A stretch of DNA of 64,000 nucleotides from JAUVPY01 sp034412795 (GTDB taxonomy: Bacteria > Chloroflexota > Anaerolineae > 4572-78 > NAK82). The DNA lies in the NCBI GenBank assembly GCA_034412795.1, contig DAOUMD010000180.1:1-64000 (forward strand), read 5' to 3'. Shown here piece by piece: positions 42,547 through 50,754 of this stretch; the stretch's first letter is position 1; each line of letters opens with the position of its first letter. The translations under genes were made by a program, and so were the position numbers. The notes below the pieces were generated by a model that saw only the letters and a list, made by a program, of their open reading frames with translations, ran no database searches and was not told the DNA's origin.

Positions 42547-42663
42547 GAGATAAAAGACCCGAGTAAGAAATTGGTAAAAGCTGGGCAGCAATCTGAAAAG
42601 CCTAAGCCAGGCAGGTCATCTGCGCAGGCATTGCCAGTCTATCAATCGATGTTTGAAGCGTAA
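42547..42663 (+). pseudogene. Possible C-terminal coding remnant
   Basis: Starting where the MITE ends, one plus-strand frame reads EIKDPSKKLVKAGQQSEKPK and finishes LPVYQSMFEA stop at 42663. It has no start and no recognised family. It may be the tail of a lost transposase, or chance. Confidence 0.25.
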
Positions 42664-42870
42664 TGACAGGGTTAAACGTTGTGTCGAGAGTAGCTATAGA
42701 TGCTGGGGAATAAGCCGCAGATTGTGACATAAGCAACGCCTATGGTGCCATTCAACAAGCCGATGTTATCCGAGACACATGATAAGGTCTCGTTCATTTA
42801 GCGACATCGGTACAGCAGCCACTCGCTGAACTGATCTTCGCGCCGGGGATAACGCGGGGTAAGCGCCCAA

Positions 42871-42884
42871 TGCACACGTGTGCA
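42871..42884. promoter_or_regulatory. LacI-type operator O1 (perfect palindrome)
   Basis: TGCACACGTGTGCA is a perfect 14-bp palindrome covering the expected transcription start of the CUT2 promoter (-10 at 42888-42893). Binding here would block initiation. Related sites lie at 42937, 46935 and 46968. Confidence 0.75.
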
Positions 42885-42887
42885 AAA

Positions 42888-42916
42888 AGTATACCACAAA
42901 CATCAAAATAAGTCAA
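42888..42916 (-). promoter_or_regulatory. Sigma-70 promoter of the CUT2 sugar transporter operon
   Basis: Minus strand TTGACT (42911-42916), 17-base spacer, TATACT (42888-42893). Near-consensus and flanked by two operator palindromes on either side. Drives the binding protein, permease and ATPase. Confidence 0.8.
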
Positions 42917-42936
42917 GGGGGCTTTAAGCAAATTTC

Positions 42937-42950
42937 TGCACACGCGTGCA
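42937..42950. promoter_or_regulatory. LacI-type operator O2
   Basis: TGCACACGCGTGCA, within a longer near-palindrome TTTCTGCAC....GTGCAGAAA. It lies 66 bp from O1, upstream of the -35, about 6.3 helical turns, allowing repression by looping. Confidence 0.7.
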
Positions 42951-43094
42951 GAAAGCAAATTACCAATGATTCAAACGTATGATTCAAGCATTGATAAAAC
43001 TCACCCCCACACAACCAAAACAGGAAACGGGGATCCAGGCGCAAGTACACTACTCTATCTCCTGATTCCCCGATTCCCTGATTCCCCGGCTACA

Positions 43095-44252
43095 TCAGTT
43101 GGGGAGCACCATTATTTTGCCATCAGCACGCTCAGTGGACTTCTTGATGGCTGCCACCGTGTCTTCCAGGCCGTAGCGGGCGGTGACAATGGGGCTCAGG
43201 TCGAGCCGGCCGGAGGCGACCAGGCGGATCACGTTGGGGAAATTCTCGTGGCCGGAGTGTCCCTGGGCGCCAAAGGCCTGTGCGCGCCGGACCTGGAAGC
43301 TCTCCAGGTACATCGGCACCCGCCGCGCCGCGCGACCGATCTGGACCACCTTGCTGTTGATGGCCAGCGCCTTCTCCATCTCTGGGACGACCAGTTCGGG
43401 CGCGCCGGCCGCCTCCACGTGGAAGTCGAATCCCTCGCCCTTGCTCAGCTCCATCAGCACCTCGCCGGGTGTCACCTCGCGCGGGTCGTAGGCGTATTCG
43501 GCACCTACTTTCTTGGCCAGCTCAAGCCGCTTCGGTGAAACCTCAAAGGCGACGATCAGGCCCGCGCCGGCCGCCTTGGCCAGGCCGATAGCGGCCAGGC
43601 CGATGGGTCCCGCACCGAAGATACTTACATAATGCCCCGGCTTGAAACCACCCGCCCGGGTAAACATGGCATTGTAGGCAACACAAGATGGCTCGGTCAA
43701 GGCCCCCACTTCGTAAGCCTTCTTCTCGTCGCCAAGACGTTCGGCGATGGCATCGATCTTCCAGCAGAATTTCTCGTCGATGGCGATGTAATTGGCAAAC
43801 GCGCCAGGGATGGTGAAACCGATCTCTTCAAGATTGACACAATGGTTGGGATAACCGTTGCGGCAAGGGGTGCAGCGCCCACACCAGATCATCTCCTCGA
43901 CGGTGACCATATCCCCTGCCTTGAGAGTGGTCACGCCCTTACCTACTTCAACCACTTTACCGGTAAATTCGTGCCCAAGTATGGTGGGGAACTTGGTCAG
44001 GCCAGGATAGAGAATGTAGTTGTCATCATCTGTCTCGTAAAAATGCATGTCAGAACCACACACACCGCAGGCCTGCACCGCCAGGAGCACGTCGTTAGGA
44101 CCGGGCTTGGGATCTTCCCAGTTGCGTACCCCGAGTTTGGGGTTACGCCAGATGCTGTTCCCGGTGATCGCTTTGCCTGTCTCTTTTTCCCAGTCCGAGA
44201 CTGCGTAGTCAGCTCGGGGTTCCCATACTGCATCTAACACTAAGCCTTTCAT
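43095..44252 (-). CDS. Zinc MDR dehydrogenase, IolM-like paralogue
   Basis: 385 residues. Shares with the protein at 30930-32123 the N-terminal insert (AVWEPRADY...NSIWRNPKL) and the GAQGHSGHENFPNV block. Catalytic zinc C in ACGVCGSDMHFYE and H in GHEFTGK. Structural cysteines CGRCTPC...NHC. NAD motif GAGPIGLAAIG. It follows an IolG-like gene and a LacI regulator, so oxidation of a cyclitol or sugar in two steps is likely. Its last codons face the operator-bearing promoter of the transporter operon. Confidence 0.86.
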   Translation of the reverse strand: MKGLVLDAVWEPRADYAVSDWEKETGKAITGNSIWRNPKLGVRNWEDPKPGPNDVLLAVQACGVCGSDMHFYETDDDNYILYPGLTKFPTILGHEFTGKVVEVGKGVTTLKAGDMVTVEEMIWCGRCTPCRNGYPNHCVNLEEIGFTIPGAFANYIAIDEKFCWKIDAIAERLGDEKKAYEVGALTEPSCVAYNAMFTRAGGFKPGHYVSIFGAGPIGLAAIGLAKAAGAGLIVAFEVSPKRLELAKKVGAEYAYDPREVTPGEVLMELSKGEGFDFHVEAAGAPELVVPEMEKALAINSKVVQIGRAARRVPMYLESFQVRRAQAFGAQGHSGHENFPNVIRLVASGRLDLSPIVTARYGLEDTVAAIKKSTERADGKIMVLPN

Positions 44253-44278
44253 TTTTTATACCTCCATAGATTTTTGTT

Positions 44279-44446
44279 GGAAGGTTGGAAGGTTGGAAAG
44301 CTGGAAGATTGGTAAACTGGTAGATTGGTGGATTGCGGAGCGAATAGGTCGTTCCAACGTTCACCAATCCACCGGCTTCCCAATCTATCAGTGTACCAAT
44401 TTCCCAAACTTCCAATCTTCCAACCATCCAACCTTCCAGCCTTCCG
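44279..44446. repeat. Long imperfect palindrome built of GGAAGGTT-like units
   Basis: The left half is a run of GGAAGGTTGGAA, GCTGGAAGATTGG, ACTGGTAGATTGG units, and the right half is the inverse (CCAATCTTCC, CCAACCTTCC). The whole can fold into one long stem between the IolG-like and MDR genes. It ends two bases before the IolG-like stop codon. A simple-repeat-derived mobile hairpin is likely. Confidence 0.6.
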
Positions 44447-44447
44447 C

Positions 44448-45464
44448 CTAGTCCATCTCGCTTAACATCACCGGGCGATTCTCCCGGTAAGATTTCCAGG
44501 CCGCCAACCCCATGACCACGGGAATACGTCCGTCGATGCCCGTGACCAAGGGAGCCTTGTCCTCCAAGACGCAAGAGATGAACTCCTTCATCTCAGCAAT
44601 GAACGCATCCGTGTAGCGCTCGATGAAAAAATAGAGCGGCTTGGCAGCACGAACCCCATCGGCATCGCTGATGATAGCATTGTCTGGCGTGCGGTTGGCG
44701 ACAACGATACCTCCTTCGGATCCGAAGACCTCGACGCGCTGATCGTAGCCGTAGACCGCCTGGCGGCTGTTGTCGATGCTACCGATAGCGCCGTTGGCGT
44801 AGCGCAGAGTGACCAGGGCCGTGTCGATGTCCCCCGCCTCACCGATTTTGGGATCTACCATCACGCCACCCGTGGCATAGACTTCTTCCACCTCGCTCCC
44901 GATCAAGTAACGGGCCATGTCGAAGTCGTGAATGGTCATATCCACGAAGATGCCACCCGAAACTTTGATGTACTCAATGGGAGGCGGTGCCGGATCACGG
45001 CTTATGATATGCACGATGTGAGGTGCGCCGATCTTCCCCTCGGCCACCAGATCGCGGACGCGCTTGAAGCTGGGGTCGAAGCGCCGGTTGAAGCCAATCT
45101 GCAGCTTGACCCCGGCCTTCTCCACCGCCGCCAACGCCCGGTCAATTCGTTTCAGATCTAAGTCAATCGGCTTTTCGCAGAAGATGTGTTTGCCAGCCGC
45201 AGCCGCTTCTTCGATGAATTGGGCGTGGGTATCGGTGCTGGAGCATATCACCGCCGCTTCAATCTGGTCGTTTTCCAATATTGCCCGGTGGTCTTTAGCA
45301 GCCGACGGAATACCAAAATCGGCAGCACATTTCTCGGCTGCCTCGACGAAGATATCAGCAATGGCCACCACGTTCGCCTCGGGGATATGATAGGCCAAAT
45401 TCTGAACGTGGACTCTGCCAATCCTACCCGCACCGATGACACCTACGTTGACTTGTCTGGTCAT
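44448..45464 (-). CDS. iolG-like: Gfo/Idh/MocA dehydrogenase, inositol 2-dehydrogenase-like (paralogue 2)
   Basis: 338 residues. NAD motif VGVIGAGRIGRVHVQNLA, EKPIDLDLKRID with the catalytic lysine near residue 96, and DMTIHDFDMARYL. Its first 45 residues and the DPAPPPIEY region are very like bacterial myo-inositol 2-dehydrogenases. It is the second gene after the LacI regulator, whose operator-controlled promoter it should share. Confidence 0.88.
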   Translation of the reverse strand: MTRQVNVGVIGAGRIGRVHVQNLAYHIPEANVVAIADIFVEAAEKCAADFGIPSAAKDHRAILENDQIEAAVICSSTDTHAQFIEEAAAAGKHIFCEKPIDLDLKRIDRALAAVEKAGVKLQIGFNRRFDPSFKRVRDLVAEGKIGAPHIVHIISRDPAPPPIEYIKVSGGIFVDMTIHDFDMARYLIGSEVEEVYATGGVMVDPKIGEAGDIDTALVTLRYANGAIGSIDNSRQAVYGYDQRVEVFGSEGGIVVANRTPDNAIISDADGVRAAKPLYFFIERYTDAFIAEMKEFISCVLEDKAPLVTGIDGRIPVVMGLAAWKSYRENRPVMLSEMD

Positions 45465-45488
45465 GCGTGAATCCTCCTTTTTTATGCG

Positions 45489-46505
45489 TTAAGCCCCCAT
45501 TGTCGAGGCGCGCATAATCAGCTTGCCCTGGACGACGATATTAGAAAGCTCCTCTTCATCCTCCTCGCCGATAGTCATCAAAGACAGGGCCATTTTCATT
45601 GCTAACTGTCCCATCTCAATCTTGGGCTGGGCGATGGTGGTCAGAGGAGGATGGCAATGCGTAGCGAACGGGATGTCATCAAAGCCAACCACGGCCAGAT
45701 CTCGGGGCACGGATAGCCCCGCCCGACGTGCAGCGGTCATCAAGCCGATGGCCGTCATGTCGTTGTAGCAAAAGACAGCGTCAGGCAGCGCCTCTAATGC
45801 TCTCAAGCTCTCCAACGCCCGCTCACCGCCGTCAGCACGGCCATTACCGGGAATGATCAAAGCCGGGTCCGGCTCCAATCCCGCTTCGCTGAGGGCCTGC
45901 TGATAGCCGGTCAAACGATCCAAATCGGAGCTGTGGTCAGCCGGCGCAGTAACATAGGCAATGCGCCGGTGTCCCAGGTTGGCCAGGTGCTCCGTAGCCA
46001 GATGTCCACCGTGGCGATTATCGACGGTGACAGTGAAAGTGTAGCGCCCGCTATCCTCGTTGTGGTTATTGATCAGCACGATGGGCACGCCAATGCGTTC
46101 CAAATGATCGAGATAGAGAGCACCTATGCGCGAAGAGGTGACGATCACGCCATCCACCCGCTTAGAGCGCAACATTTCCACAGCGGAAATCTCGCGATCG
46201 GGCTCCGCCCCTGAGCTACACAGAATCACAGTGTAGCCGTGATCTTGGGCGGTCGCCTCAATGCCCTGCACGACCTGGGCTATGAAAGGATCGACGATGG
46301 TGGTGACAACTACCCCGACCGTGTGAGTCTGGCGGGTGACCAAGCTGCGGGCCAGGCTGTCGGGAGAATAACCCATCTCCTTGGCCAGACGCTGGATGCG
46401 AGCTTTGGTCTCGTCACTGACAAGGGGACTGTCACTCAGCGCACGCGAGACGGTGGAGTGAGAAACACCGGCAGCCTTGGCGATGTCTTTGATCGAAACT
46501 CGCAT
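45489..46505 (-). CDS. LacI-family transcriptional regulator
   Basis: 338 residues. N-terminal HTH VSIKDIAKAAGVSHSTVSRALSD followed by the hinge region SPDSLARSLVT, then a periplasmic-binding-like effector domain (TIVDPFIAQVVQGIEATA, GVIVTSSRIG). It heads an operon with the IolG-like and MDR genes. Four palindromes of the TGCACACGTGTGCA type lie at its own promoter and at the CUT2 promoter, so it likely represses both, with a sugar or cyclitol as inducer. Confidence 0.93.
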   Translation of the reverse strand: MRVSIKDIAKAAGVSHSTVSRALSDSPLVSDETKARIQRLAKEMGYSPDSLARSLVTRQTHTVGVVVTTIVDPFIAQVVQGIEATAQDHGYTVILCSSGAEPDREISAVEMLRSKRVDGVIVTSSRIGALYLDHLERIGVPIVLINNHNEDSGRYTFTVTVDNRHGGHLATEHLANLGHRRIAYVTAPADHSSDLDRLTGYQQALSEAGLEPDPALIIPGNGRADGGERALESLRALEALPDAVFCYNDMTAIGLMTAARRAGLSVPRDLAVVGFDDIPFATHCHPPLTTIAQPKIEMGQLAMKMALSLMTIGEEDEEELSNIVVQGKLIMRASTMGA

Positions 46506-46645
46506 AGTGCTCCATCTTTTCCAAAGAACTTGTCCGTTAACAACTTTGCACTATTCTTGGCCAATCAGGCATAAACTGATTGCAAAAGTGGGATGGTTCA
46601 CTATTTGGTTGACACTTCTTACCGGTCAAATCAAGGGTAGTAACC

Positions 46646-46826
46646 TCGTAAAACGTAAAACGTGATGCGTGAGTAATCCACCGAAATTATCTGCACGGTT
46701 CTGGTGTTGCTATGAAGCCTGGAAGCCCGCGTCTCCGTGTAATTTATTTCGGTGGATTACTTGAAGGCACATTCGCAAGGCACATTCGCCCAGAATCAAT
46801 TACGCTTTACGCCTTACGTTTTACGA
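46646..46826. repeat. Nested inverted repeats in the LacI leader
   Basis: The outer arms are CGTAAAACGTAAAACGTGATG-like and its inverse (46646-46672 and 46799-46826). Inside lies a perfect 15-bp pair GTAATCCACCGAAAT (46673-46687)/ATTTCGGTGGATTAC (46746-46760). It lies in the long leader between the promoter and the lacI-type gene. The outer units belong to the CGTAATGCGT family also seen at 53140 and 56690. Confidence 0.6.
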
Positions 46827-46847
46827 ATGTGTCTGGCAAAGCAAGCC

Positions 46848-46886
46848 AAATTGTCAACCATTTTTCTTGGCAAAATGAACCATGCC
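46848..46886 (-). repeat. Inverted copy of the 40-bp motif at 2334-2373
   Basis: Read on the minus strand it is GGCATGGTTCATTTTGCCAA followed by GAAAAATGGTTGACAATTT, three or four differences from the copy at 2334-2373, 44 kb away. Function unknown. Confidence 0.45.
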
Positions 46887-46934
46887 GCAAAAGTACGAAA
46901 TTATTTCTGGACAAGCATGACGAGAGGCAGAGCT

Positions 46935-46948
46935 TACAAACGTGTACA
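46935..46948. promoter_or_regulatory. LacI-type operator O4
   Basis: TACAAACGTGTACA, a variant of the TGCAAACGTGTGCA palindrome, 33 bp downstream of O3 in the transcribed leader. A second binding site about three helical turns from the first. Confidence 0.5.
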
Positions 46949-46967
46949 ACAACGGTCAAACACATTA

Positions 46968-46981
46968 TGCACACGTTTGCA
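46968..46981. promoter_or_regulatory. LacI-type operator O3
   Basis: TGCACACGTTTGCA (minus strand TGCAAACGTGTGCA), placed just downstream of the -10 of the lacI promoter, near +4 to +17. It differs from O1 in two positions. Supports autoregulation. Confidence 0.65.
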
Positions 46982-46991
46982 AAGCCTCCTC

Positions 46992-47020
46992 TAATATACC
47001 ACAGGTCTGAGGCTTTGTCA
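46992..47020 (-). promoter_or_regulatory. Sigma-70 promoter of the lacI-iolG-MDR operon
   Basis: Minus strand TTGACA (47015-47020), 17-base spacer, TATATT (46992-46997). Start expected near 46985, giving a leader of about 480 bases to the regulator gene. Confidence 0.75.
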
Positions 47021-47079
47021 ATCATGTTTTTGGGGACTCGAGAAATCTGCCCATCAATTGGTGAATCAATGCAGGGAAA

Positions 47080-47108
47080 TTGTCAGTCAGGGGGCCATGT
47101 GTTATACT
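47080..47108 (+). promoter_or_regulatory. Candidate promoter toward mntP
   Basis: Plus strand TTGTCA (47080-47085), 17-base spacer, TATACT (47103-47108). Diverges from the lacI promoter 60 bp away. The leader to mntP would exceed 500 bases and is interrupted by nested repeat elements. Confidence 0.5.
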
Positions 47109-47226
47109 GCTCGCAACCACCAGTGATGCTATTGCTTGATCTGGTTGGGTTGCATCTGGTCCTCGCGTTAATCGTAGGCAGCATTGGGTACCTCTGACTA
47201 CGATTGCAGCCGAACGCTTTGGGAAC

Positions 47227-47506
47227 GTAACTACTTTGACAATGTCACATTAACATAAAAGCGGGGTTTACGAGCTCCGAGCAGGTCCGCGACCGGTGCT
47301 CTCGGCGGCAAATGTCTTGTTATGAACATGGATAAGGCGAAAAACGCCGGCTTCGTGTAGAACATTTGTCTAATGTGACATTGTCAAACTACTCAGACCA
47401 GTCGCTGATCGTTACGGTTATTCAACCGTAATGGGTATTTGCGGATATACATCCGCCGATTATGGGTTGCAGATACATATCTGGAACCATCAGACTGAGT
47501 AGTTGC
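47227..47506. mobile_element. Three-hairpin element with 8-bp target duplication
   Basis: Ends GTAACTACT at 47227 and AGTAGTTGC at 47506 are inverted repeats (GYAACTACTCAG once the inner insertion is removed). TTGGGAAC flanks both sides (47219-47226 and 47507-47514). Between the ends lie three compact hairpins: TTACGGTT-ATTC-AACCGTAA (47412-47431), GCGGAT-ATAC-ATCCGC (47441-47456) and CAGAT-ACAT-ATCTG (47470-47483). The outer pair plus three hairpins gives a cloverleaf-like fold. No coding capacity. Confidence 0.65.
47236..47387. mobile_element. Second MITE inserted inside the three-hairpin element
   Basis: Perfect 17-bp terminal inverted repeats TTGACAATGTCACATTA (47236-47252) and its inverse (47371-47387). 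ACTACT flanks both ends (47230-47235 and 47388-47393), consistent with a six-base target duplication within the left end of the older element. The 118-bp interior has no open frame of note. Confidence 0.7.
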
Positions 47507-47665
47507 TTGGGAACAAGATGAGCGTCCTTATCGGAGGACTGCCCTCAACCGCCGTTGTCTCGTTTTTCTGCATCGGGTTTTCGCAAACACCCGCTGTCAC
47601 ATCACAAGCCACCACCGTATTCCCGCCAGTTTACGGATTTACGGGCCGGTTTATAGAATGAACCT

Positions 47666-48223
47666 ATGGATTTTGCATCAATTCTTCTAATCGCAATCGG
47701 CATGGCAATGGACGCCTTTGCCGTATCACTGGGTATCGGCACCACGAGACGGGCCAGTTTGCCGCGTTCGATTTTTCGTCTGTCGTTTCATTTCGGCCTT
47801 TTCCAGTTTTTTATGCCCATCCTGGGCTGGTTGGCCGGCAACACTATTGCATCCCTTATTTCCCAATTCGACCACTGGATTGCTATGGGACTGCTGACCT
47901 TCGTCGGCGTGCGCATGATCCGCTCCGGGCTGGATCCCGATAGCGAGACGTACCAAAGCGATCCATCACGCGGCGGCACGCTGGTGATGTTGAGCGTGGC
48001 TACCAGTATTGACGCGTTCGCGATCGGTTTGAGTCTGGCCATGTTGCAAGTAGATATCCTCTTCCCCAGCGTCGTGATTGGCGTAGTCACAGCCGGCCTC
48101 TCGCTCACCGGTCTGTTAATCGGACACAAACTGGGCACGAGATTTGGCAAGCGCATGGAGATATTGGGTGGGGTAATTCTGATTGGGATTGGACTACGCG
48201 TACTGATCACCCACTTGACGTGA
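47666..48223 (+). CDS. mntP: Manganese efflux pump MntP
   Basis: 185 residues, six membrane helices in two repeats. The Asp-containing helices GMAMDAFAVSLGIG (near 12-25) and ATSIDAFAIGLSLA (near 112-125) are the MntP hallmarks. Exports Mn(II) under excess. No MntR gene or yybP-ykoY riboswitch core was recognised in its leader. It starts a plus-strand run and nearly abuts the next gene. Confidence 0.92.
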   Translation: MDFASILLIAIGMAMDAFAVSLGIGTTRRASLPRSIFRLSFHFGLFQFFMPILGWLAGNTIASLISQFDHWIAMGLLTFVGVRMIRSGLDPDSETYQSDPSRGGTLVMLSVATSIDAFAIGLSLAMLQVDILFPSVVIGVVTAGLSLTGLLIGHKLGTRFGKRMEILGGVILIGIGLRVLITHLT

Positions 48224-48246
48224 CCAGTAATCGCAAAGGGTTAGAA

Positions 48247-48699
48247 ATGGCAAACCCGTTTCTTAAAATCGGCAACGGCTTTATGCGGGCGGTCTTACGT
48301 TCGCCGCTGCACGGCTTGGTCAGCGCCAATGTGATGCTCATCACCTTTACCGGCCGAAAGAGCAGCAAGGCTTACACAACGCCGGTCAATTACGTGCGTG
48401 ATGGAGAGGCACTCATCATTCTAAGCCAAGATGATCGTACCTGGTGGAAAAACCTGCGTGGTGGTGCTCCAGTATTCATACGGTTTCAGGGGCAAGACTT
48501 GAAAGGCACCGGAGAAGTCTTCGAAGACCCGGAAGCCGTCGCCGAGGGCCTGCTCACCCTGGTGCAGCGATCTCCAAGCTTTCAAAAATACCTGAAGATC
48601 GACCTGATGCCAAATGGACAGCCTTCAGATCCCGATGCCCTGGCCTGGATTGCCCAAACCAAGGTCATCGTTCGAATTACTGAGCTTACAGCCGAATAA
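48247..48699 (+). CDS. Deazaflavin (F420)-dependent nitroreductase family protein
   Basis: 150 residues from the ATG at 48247 (AAGGG seven bases upstream). Split-barrel FMN/F420 fold of the DDN/DUF385 group, with LITFTGRKSSKAYTTPVNYVRDGE (the RKSG-type phosphate loop) and WWKNLRGGAPV. Cofactor may be F420 or FMN. Co-transcription with mntP is likely from the short spacing. Biological substrate unknown. Confidence 0.82.
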   Translation: MANPFLKIGNGFMRAVLRSPLHGLVSANVMLITFTGRKSSKAYTTPVNYVRDGEALIILSQDDRTWWKNLRGGAPVFIRFQGQDLKGTGEVFEDPEAVAEGLLTLVQRSPSFQKYLKIDLMPNGQPSDPDALAWIAQTKVIVRITELTAE

Positions 48700-48800
48700 T
48701 TATGTCAAGATCTCCTCCCACAATCACTCACTACGGCAGGTAGAAACCTCAGTGGTTTTGGCCGATGAGAGGTGGTTCAACATGGCTGGCAGCTAAGGAG

Positions 48801-48837
48801 AAAAAAGCAGCGGGCCGGCTTTACGGACCGGCCCGCT
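48801..48837 (-). terminator. Intrinsic terminator (minus strand)
   Basis: On the minus strand AGCGGGCCGG (48837-48828) pairs with CCGGCCCGCT (48818-48809) around a 9-base loop, then GC and TTTTTT (48806-48801). A textbook terminator, yet no convincing minus-strand gene lies upstream of it (48838-49205). It may end a small RNA or serve convergent read-through. The rest of the 506-bp gap holds only a doubtful minus-strand frame with LGPYLEIRDIDPAGRGKVFA. Confidence 0.7.
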
Positions 48838-49205
48838 ACCTGAAGGAGGAAGGAGAAGCATACACCGAGCTTCAACCGTATTGACTACCCCAATGGCGAA
48901 TACCTTACCCCTCCCCGCCGGATCTATATCCCGGATTTCAAGATAAGGCCCCAAGTCTACCTGAACCTCACGGGTGCGTTCATTTTTGAGGCACCCTCCC
49001 CATCTATTTGCTTGCCACCATTGGCTATAGTATACTATTTCGATCAATTCGATCTTGTTCACCTCAAATTGAGTTATGCCCTTTGCTGATTGGCCGCAAC
49101 GGCAAGCTGAATAGAAATTATGCAGCAATCATTGAAACACACGGTTGGTACGTACCACGTACTGAGGCTATCATTCACTTGCTGCACGAATAGAGGAGGC
49201 AAATA

Positions 49206-50612
49206 ATGAGTACCAACGGATTGGATCAACAAAGCGAAGCTCGGATTCAGGAATTTGAGGCTAACTTGCGAGGGACGCTGATTCGCCCCGGCGATGGCGA
49301 CTATGACGAAGCCCGCTCCGTGTGGAACGGGATGATCGACCGGCACCCGGCGCTCATTGCTCGCCCCGTTGATGTAGAGGATGTCGTCGCCTCGATCAAC
49401 TTCGCCCGCGAGAATAACATATTGCTGGCCGTGCGCGGCGGCGGGCACAACGTGGCCGGTCTGGGGACGAGCGACGGCGGCTTGGTCATCGACCTGTCGC
49501 TGATGAACGACGTCCAGGTTGACCCAGAGGCACGCACAGCTCGTGTCGGTGGTGGCGCAACTATCGGGGACGTGGATCAAGCGACGCAAAAGTATGGCCT
49601 GGCAACACCTTTGGGTGTGGTGACCGCCGGCCTGACGCTAGGCGGCGGCTATGGCTGGCTACGCAACAAGTACGGTCTGAGTTGTGACAACGTCATTTCA
49701 GCGCAGGTAGTCACCGCCGACGGTCGCGTCATCACTGCTAACCAGGAAGAAAACAGCGATCTTTTCTGGGGGATTCGCGGCGGGGGCGGCAACTTTGGCA
49801 TTGTCACCGAGTTCGTGTATCGTCTTTATCCCATCGGACCGGACGTGGCTTTCACCTTCGTCTTACACGACGGCGAAGGCGACAAAATGAAAAAGGCCAT
49901 CCAGTTCTACCGGGATTACGCGACGGCTGCCCCGGACGAGGTCAGCTCGCTGACCGCCACTGGCATCGTTCCGCCCCACCCCGAGGTATTTCCGGAGAAC
50001 ATTCACGGCCGTCCGTTTGTTCTGTTTGTAGCCATGTACGCCGGTCCTGCAGAGGAAGGGCAACGCGTTATGCAACCGCTGCGCGACCGTGGCAAACCAC
50101 TCATCGACTTCAGTGGCATCATGCCCTACCTGGAGGCGCAAAGCATCCTCGATGAAGATTACCCGGATGGGAAACGCTACTACTGGAAATCGCTCAACCT
50201 GACGCGCCTGGACGATGAGGTGATCGACCGTATTGTGAAACACGCCCAGCAGCAGCCGTCGGTCCTCAGCACTGTGGACCTGTGGCATGTAGGCGGAGCG
50301 GTGGCCCGGGTGAGCCCGGCGGAAAGCGCCTTTAACGGTCGCCAGGCAGCCTTCCTGCTCAACCCTGAGGCCAATTGGGAGGACCCGGCAGACGACGAAG
50401 CTAACATTATATGGGTGCGGGAATTCATCACCGACATGCAGGAATTCTCGGATGGCAGCCGCTATCTGAACTTCCCCGGCTTCCAGGAAGAGGGCGACGA
50501 GATGATGCGCAAAGCCTTTGGGCCTCAGTACGAACGGCTGGCGGCCCTGAAGAACAAGTATGACCCCGATAACCTGTTCAGCCTGAACCAGAATATCAAA
50601 CCAAGGGCATAG
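49206..50612 (+). CDS. FAD-linked oxidoreductase with berberine-bridge C-terminus
   Basis: 468 residues, GGAGG upstream of the ATG. FAD_binding_4 domain with the flavin-linking His in AVRGGGHNVAG near residue 80 and GLTLGGGYGWLRNKYGLSCDN, then the BBE domain ending YDPDNLFSLNQNI. The second flavin-linking Cys of bicovalent oligosaccharide oxidases appears absent, so a single His link is expected. Relatives oxidise sugars, alcohols and alkaloids. No signal peptide, so probably cytoplasmic. Stands alone. Confidence 0.88.
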   Translation: MSTNGLDQQSEARIQEFEANLRGTLIRPGDGDYDEARSVWNGMIDRHPALIARPVDVEDVVASINFARENNILLAVRGGGHNVAGLGTSDGGLVIDLSLMNDVQVDPEARTARVGGGATIGDVDQATQKYGLATPLGVVTAGLTLGGGYGWLRNKYGLSCDNVISAQVVTADGRVITANQEENSDLFWGIRGGGGNFGIVTEFVYRLYPIGPDVAFTFVLHDGEGDKMKKAIQFYRDYATAAPDEVSSLTATGIVPPHPEVFPENIHGRPFVLFVAMYAGPAEEGQRVMQPLRDRGKPLIDFSGIMPYLEAQSILDEDYPDGKRYYWKSLNLTRLDDEVIDRIVKHAQQQPSVLSTVDLWHVGGAVARVSPAESAFNGRQAAFLLNPEANWEDPADDEANIIWVREFITDMQEFSDGSRYLNFPGFQEEGDEMMRKAFGPQYERLAALKNKYDPDNLFSLNQNIKPRA

Positions 50613-50754
50613 CAGGTTGAGATGCAATGCCTAATACAATCTAAGGAACAATGATTTTCCTCACTTCAAGTAAGGGAATACTGTGCCTGGTCTATGGTGG
50701 CTAGCCTTCAGGGGAATTTCAGGATGTGGTCAGGAGACGAGGCGTGAAGTGTGC

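Noticed and set aside
47125..47197. 23-codon hydrophobic leader peptide ending GSIGYL
   Set aside because: No ribosome binding site, and the frame is likely chance.
46712..47197. 161-codon plus-strand frame across the LacI promoter
   Set aside because: It covers operators, promoter hexamers and repeats, and has no domain.
47115..47665. Possible yybP-ykoY manganese riboswitch before mntP
   Set aside because: No conserved core was found in the leader; the strong hairpins there belong to inserted repeat elements.
48793..49128. 111-codon minus-strand frame
   Set aside because: It reads through the terminator stem and T-run and has no ribosome site or recognisable domain; kept only as a finding about the terminator.
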